Shown piece after piece: positions 5,370 through 5,591 of a DNA stretch of 5,591 nt; positions within the stretch are counted from its first letter, which is position 1, and the number at the start of each line of letters is the position of its first letter. A model generated the notes under the pieces. It was not told the DNA's origin and made no database searches. It worked only from the letters and a program-made list of their open reading frames with translations. Where the stretch lies: the NCBI GenBank assembly GCA_946545105.1, contig CAMNMY010000066.1:1-5591 (forward strand), written 5' to 3'. The DNA is from an uncultured Clostridia bacterium. GTDB lineage: Bacteria > Bacillota_A > Clostridia > Christensenellales > UBA3700. The translations under genes were made by a program, and so were the position numbers.

Positions 5370-5591
5370 TTATGCGATTGTCACATCTTCATATTTGAAT
5401 TCAACTACAAAGTGTGTATAGTCTGCAACAACGGCCTTTAAAACCTTATAAGTCTTAAAGTCACTCTTTTGTGTATAGAATGGCAAAACTCTTTCACCAA
5501 AGTATTCATATGTCTTCAATTGCTTTGTTTTGTTCTTATATGTCATTGTTACTCTATCGTTATATACAGCAGCTGTCTTATAAAGGTTATA
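5370..5591 (-). CDS. C-terminal 73 residues of an unrecognised protein (cut by window edge)
   Basis: An open minus-strand frame runs from the right edge to a TAA at 5370-5372 and is immediately followed by a strong terminator, so it is the end of a real gene. The visible part begins YNLYKTAAVYND and ends FVVEFKYEDVTIA. It is rich in Tyr, Lys and Thr with alternating hydrophobic residues, which suggests a beta-rich C-terminal domain, perhaps extracellular. The only internal ATG (residue 16) has no ribosome binding site, so the true start lies outside. I do not recognise a family and assign no function. The terminator makes it transcriptionally separate from the lipoprotein gene. Confidence 0.75.
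   Translation of the reverse strand, partial: YNLYKTAAVYNDRVTMTYKNKTKQLKTYEYFGERVLPFYTQKSDFKTYKVLKAVVADYTHFVVEFKYEDVTIA

Noticed and set aside
1..5591. A defence, toxin-antitoxin or mobile element system
   Set aside because: No nuclease, transposase, integrase, toxin or helicase motifs and no terminal repeats were seen. The hydrolase and lipoprotein do not match a known defence pair.

Overview
This AT-rich window carries five genes, all on the minus strand. It looks like chromosomal DNA of a low-GC Bacillota (Clostridia-like, possibly gut-associated) bacterium. The reasons are the strong A/T bias between genes, GGAGG-type ribosome binding sites, two classical U-tract terminators, and a Cys-anchored lipoprotein signal peptide of Gram-positive style. 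The lineage is an inference from composition and gene style, not from a marker gene.

Reading in the direction of transcription (right to left): (1) 5591-5370 is the C-terminal 73 residues of an unrecognised protein, closed by a strong GC-rich terminator at 5318-5347. (2) About 300 bases (5071-5369) without a convincing gene hold that terminator, a weak candidate promoter, three degenerate copies of a TGTAAA-type repeat, and a 16-bp A/T palindrome. (3) 5070-2896 encodes a 724-residue secreted lipoprotein with Ig-like ends and a long beta-rich middle, followed by a second strong terminator at 2842-2875. (4) 2791-2567 encodes a small DUF2188 protein with a lysine-rich tail. (5) 2467-1028 encodes a membrane-anchored alpha/beta hydrolase (lipase-like) with an unusual acidic-then-basic cytoplasmic tail. 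(6) 850-1 is the N-terminal 283 residues of argininosuccinate synthase (argG), cut by the window edge.

The genes do not form one operon. Terminators separate the first three units. The hydrolase and argG each have their own candidate promoter and ribosome binding site, with a long hairpin-forming inverted repeat (963-1007) between them. Function can be assigned firmly only to argG (arginine biosynthesis). The lipoprotein and the hydrolase are both predicted to work at the outer face of the membrane, and the DUF2188 gene lies between them, but nothing shows that the three act together. I found no rRNA, tRNA, CRISPR array, insertion sequence, known riboswitch or recognisable defence system. The most unusual material is the hydrolase tail, the unassigned lipoprotein core and the structured intergenic DNA.
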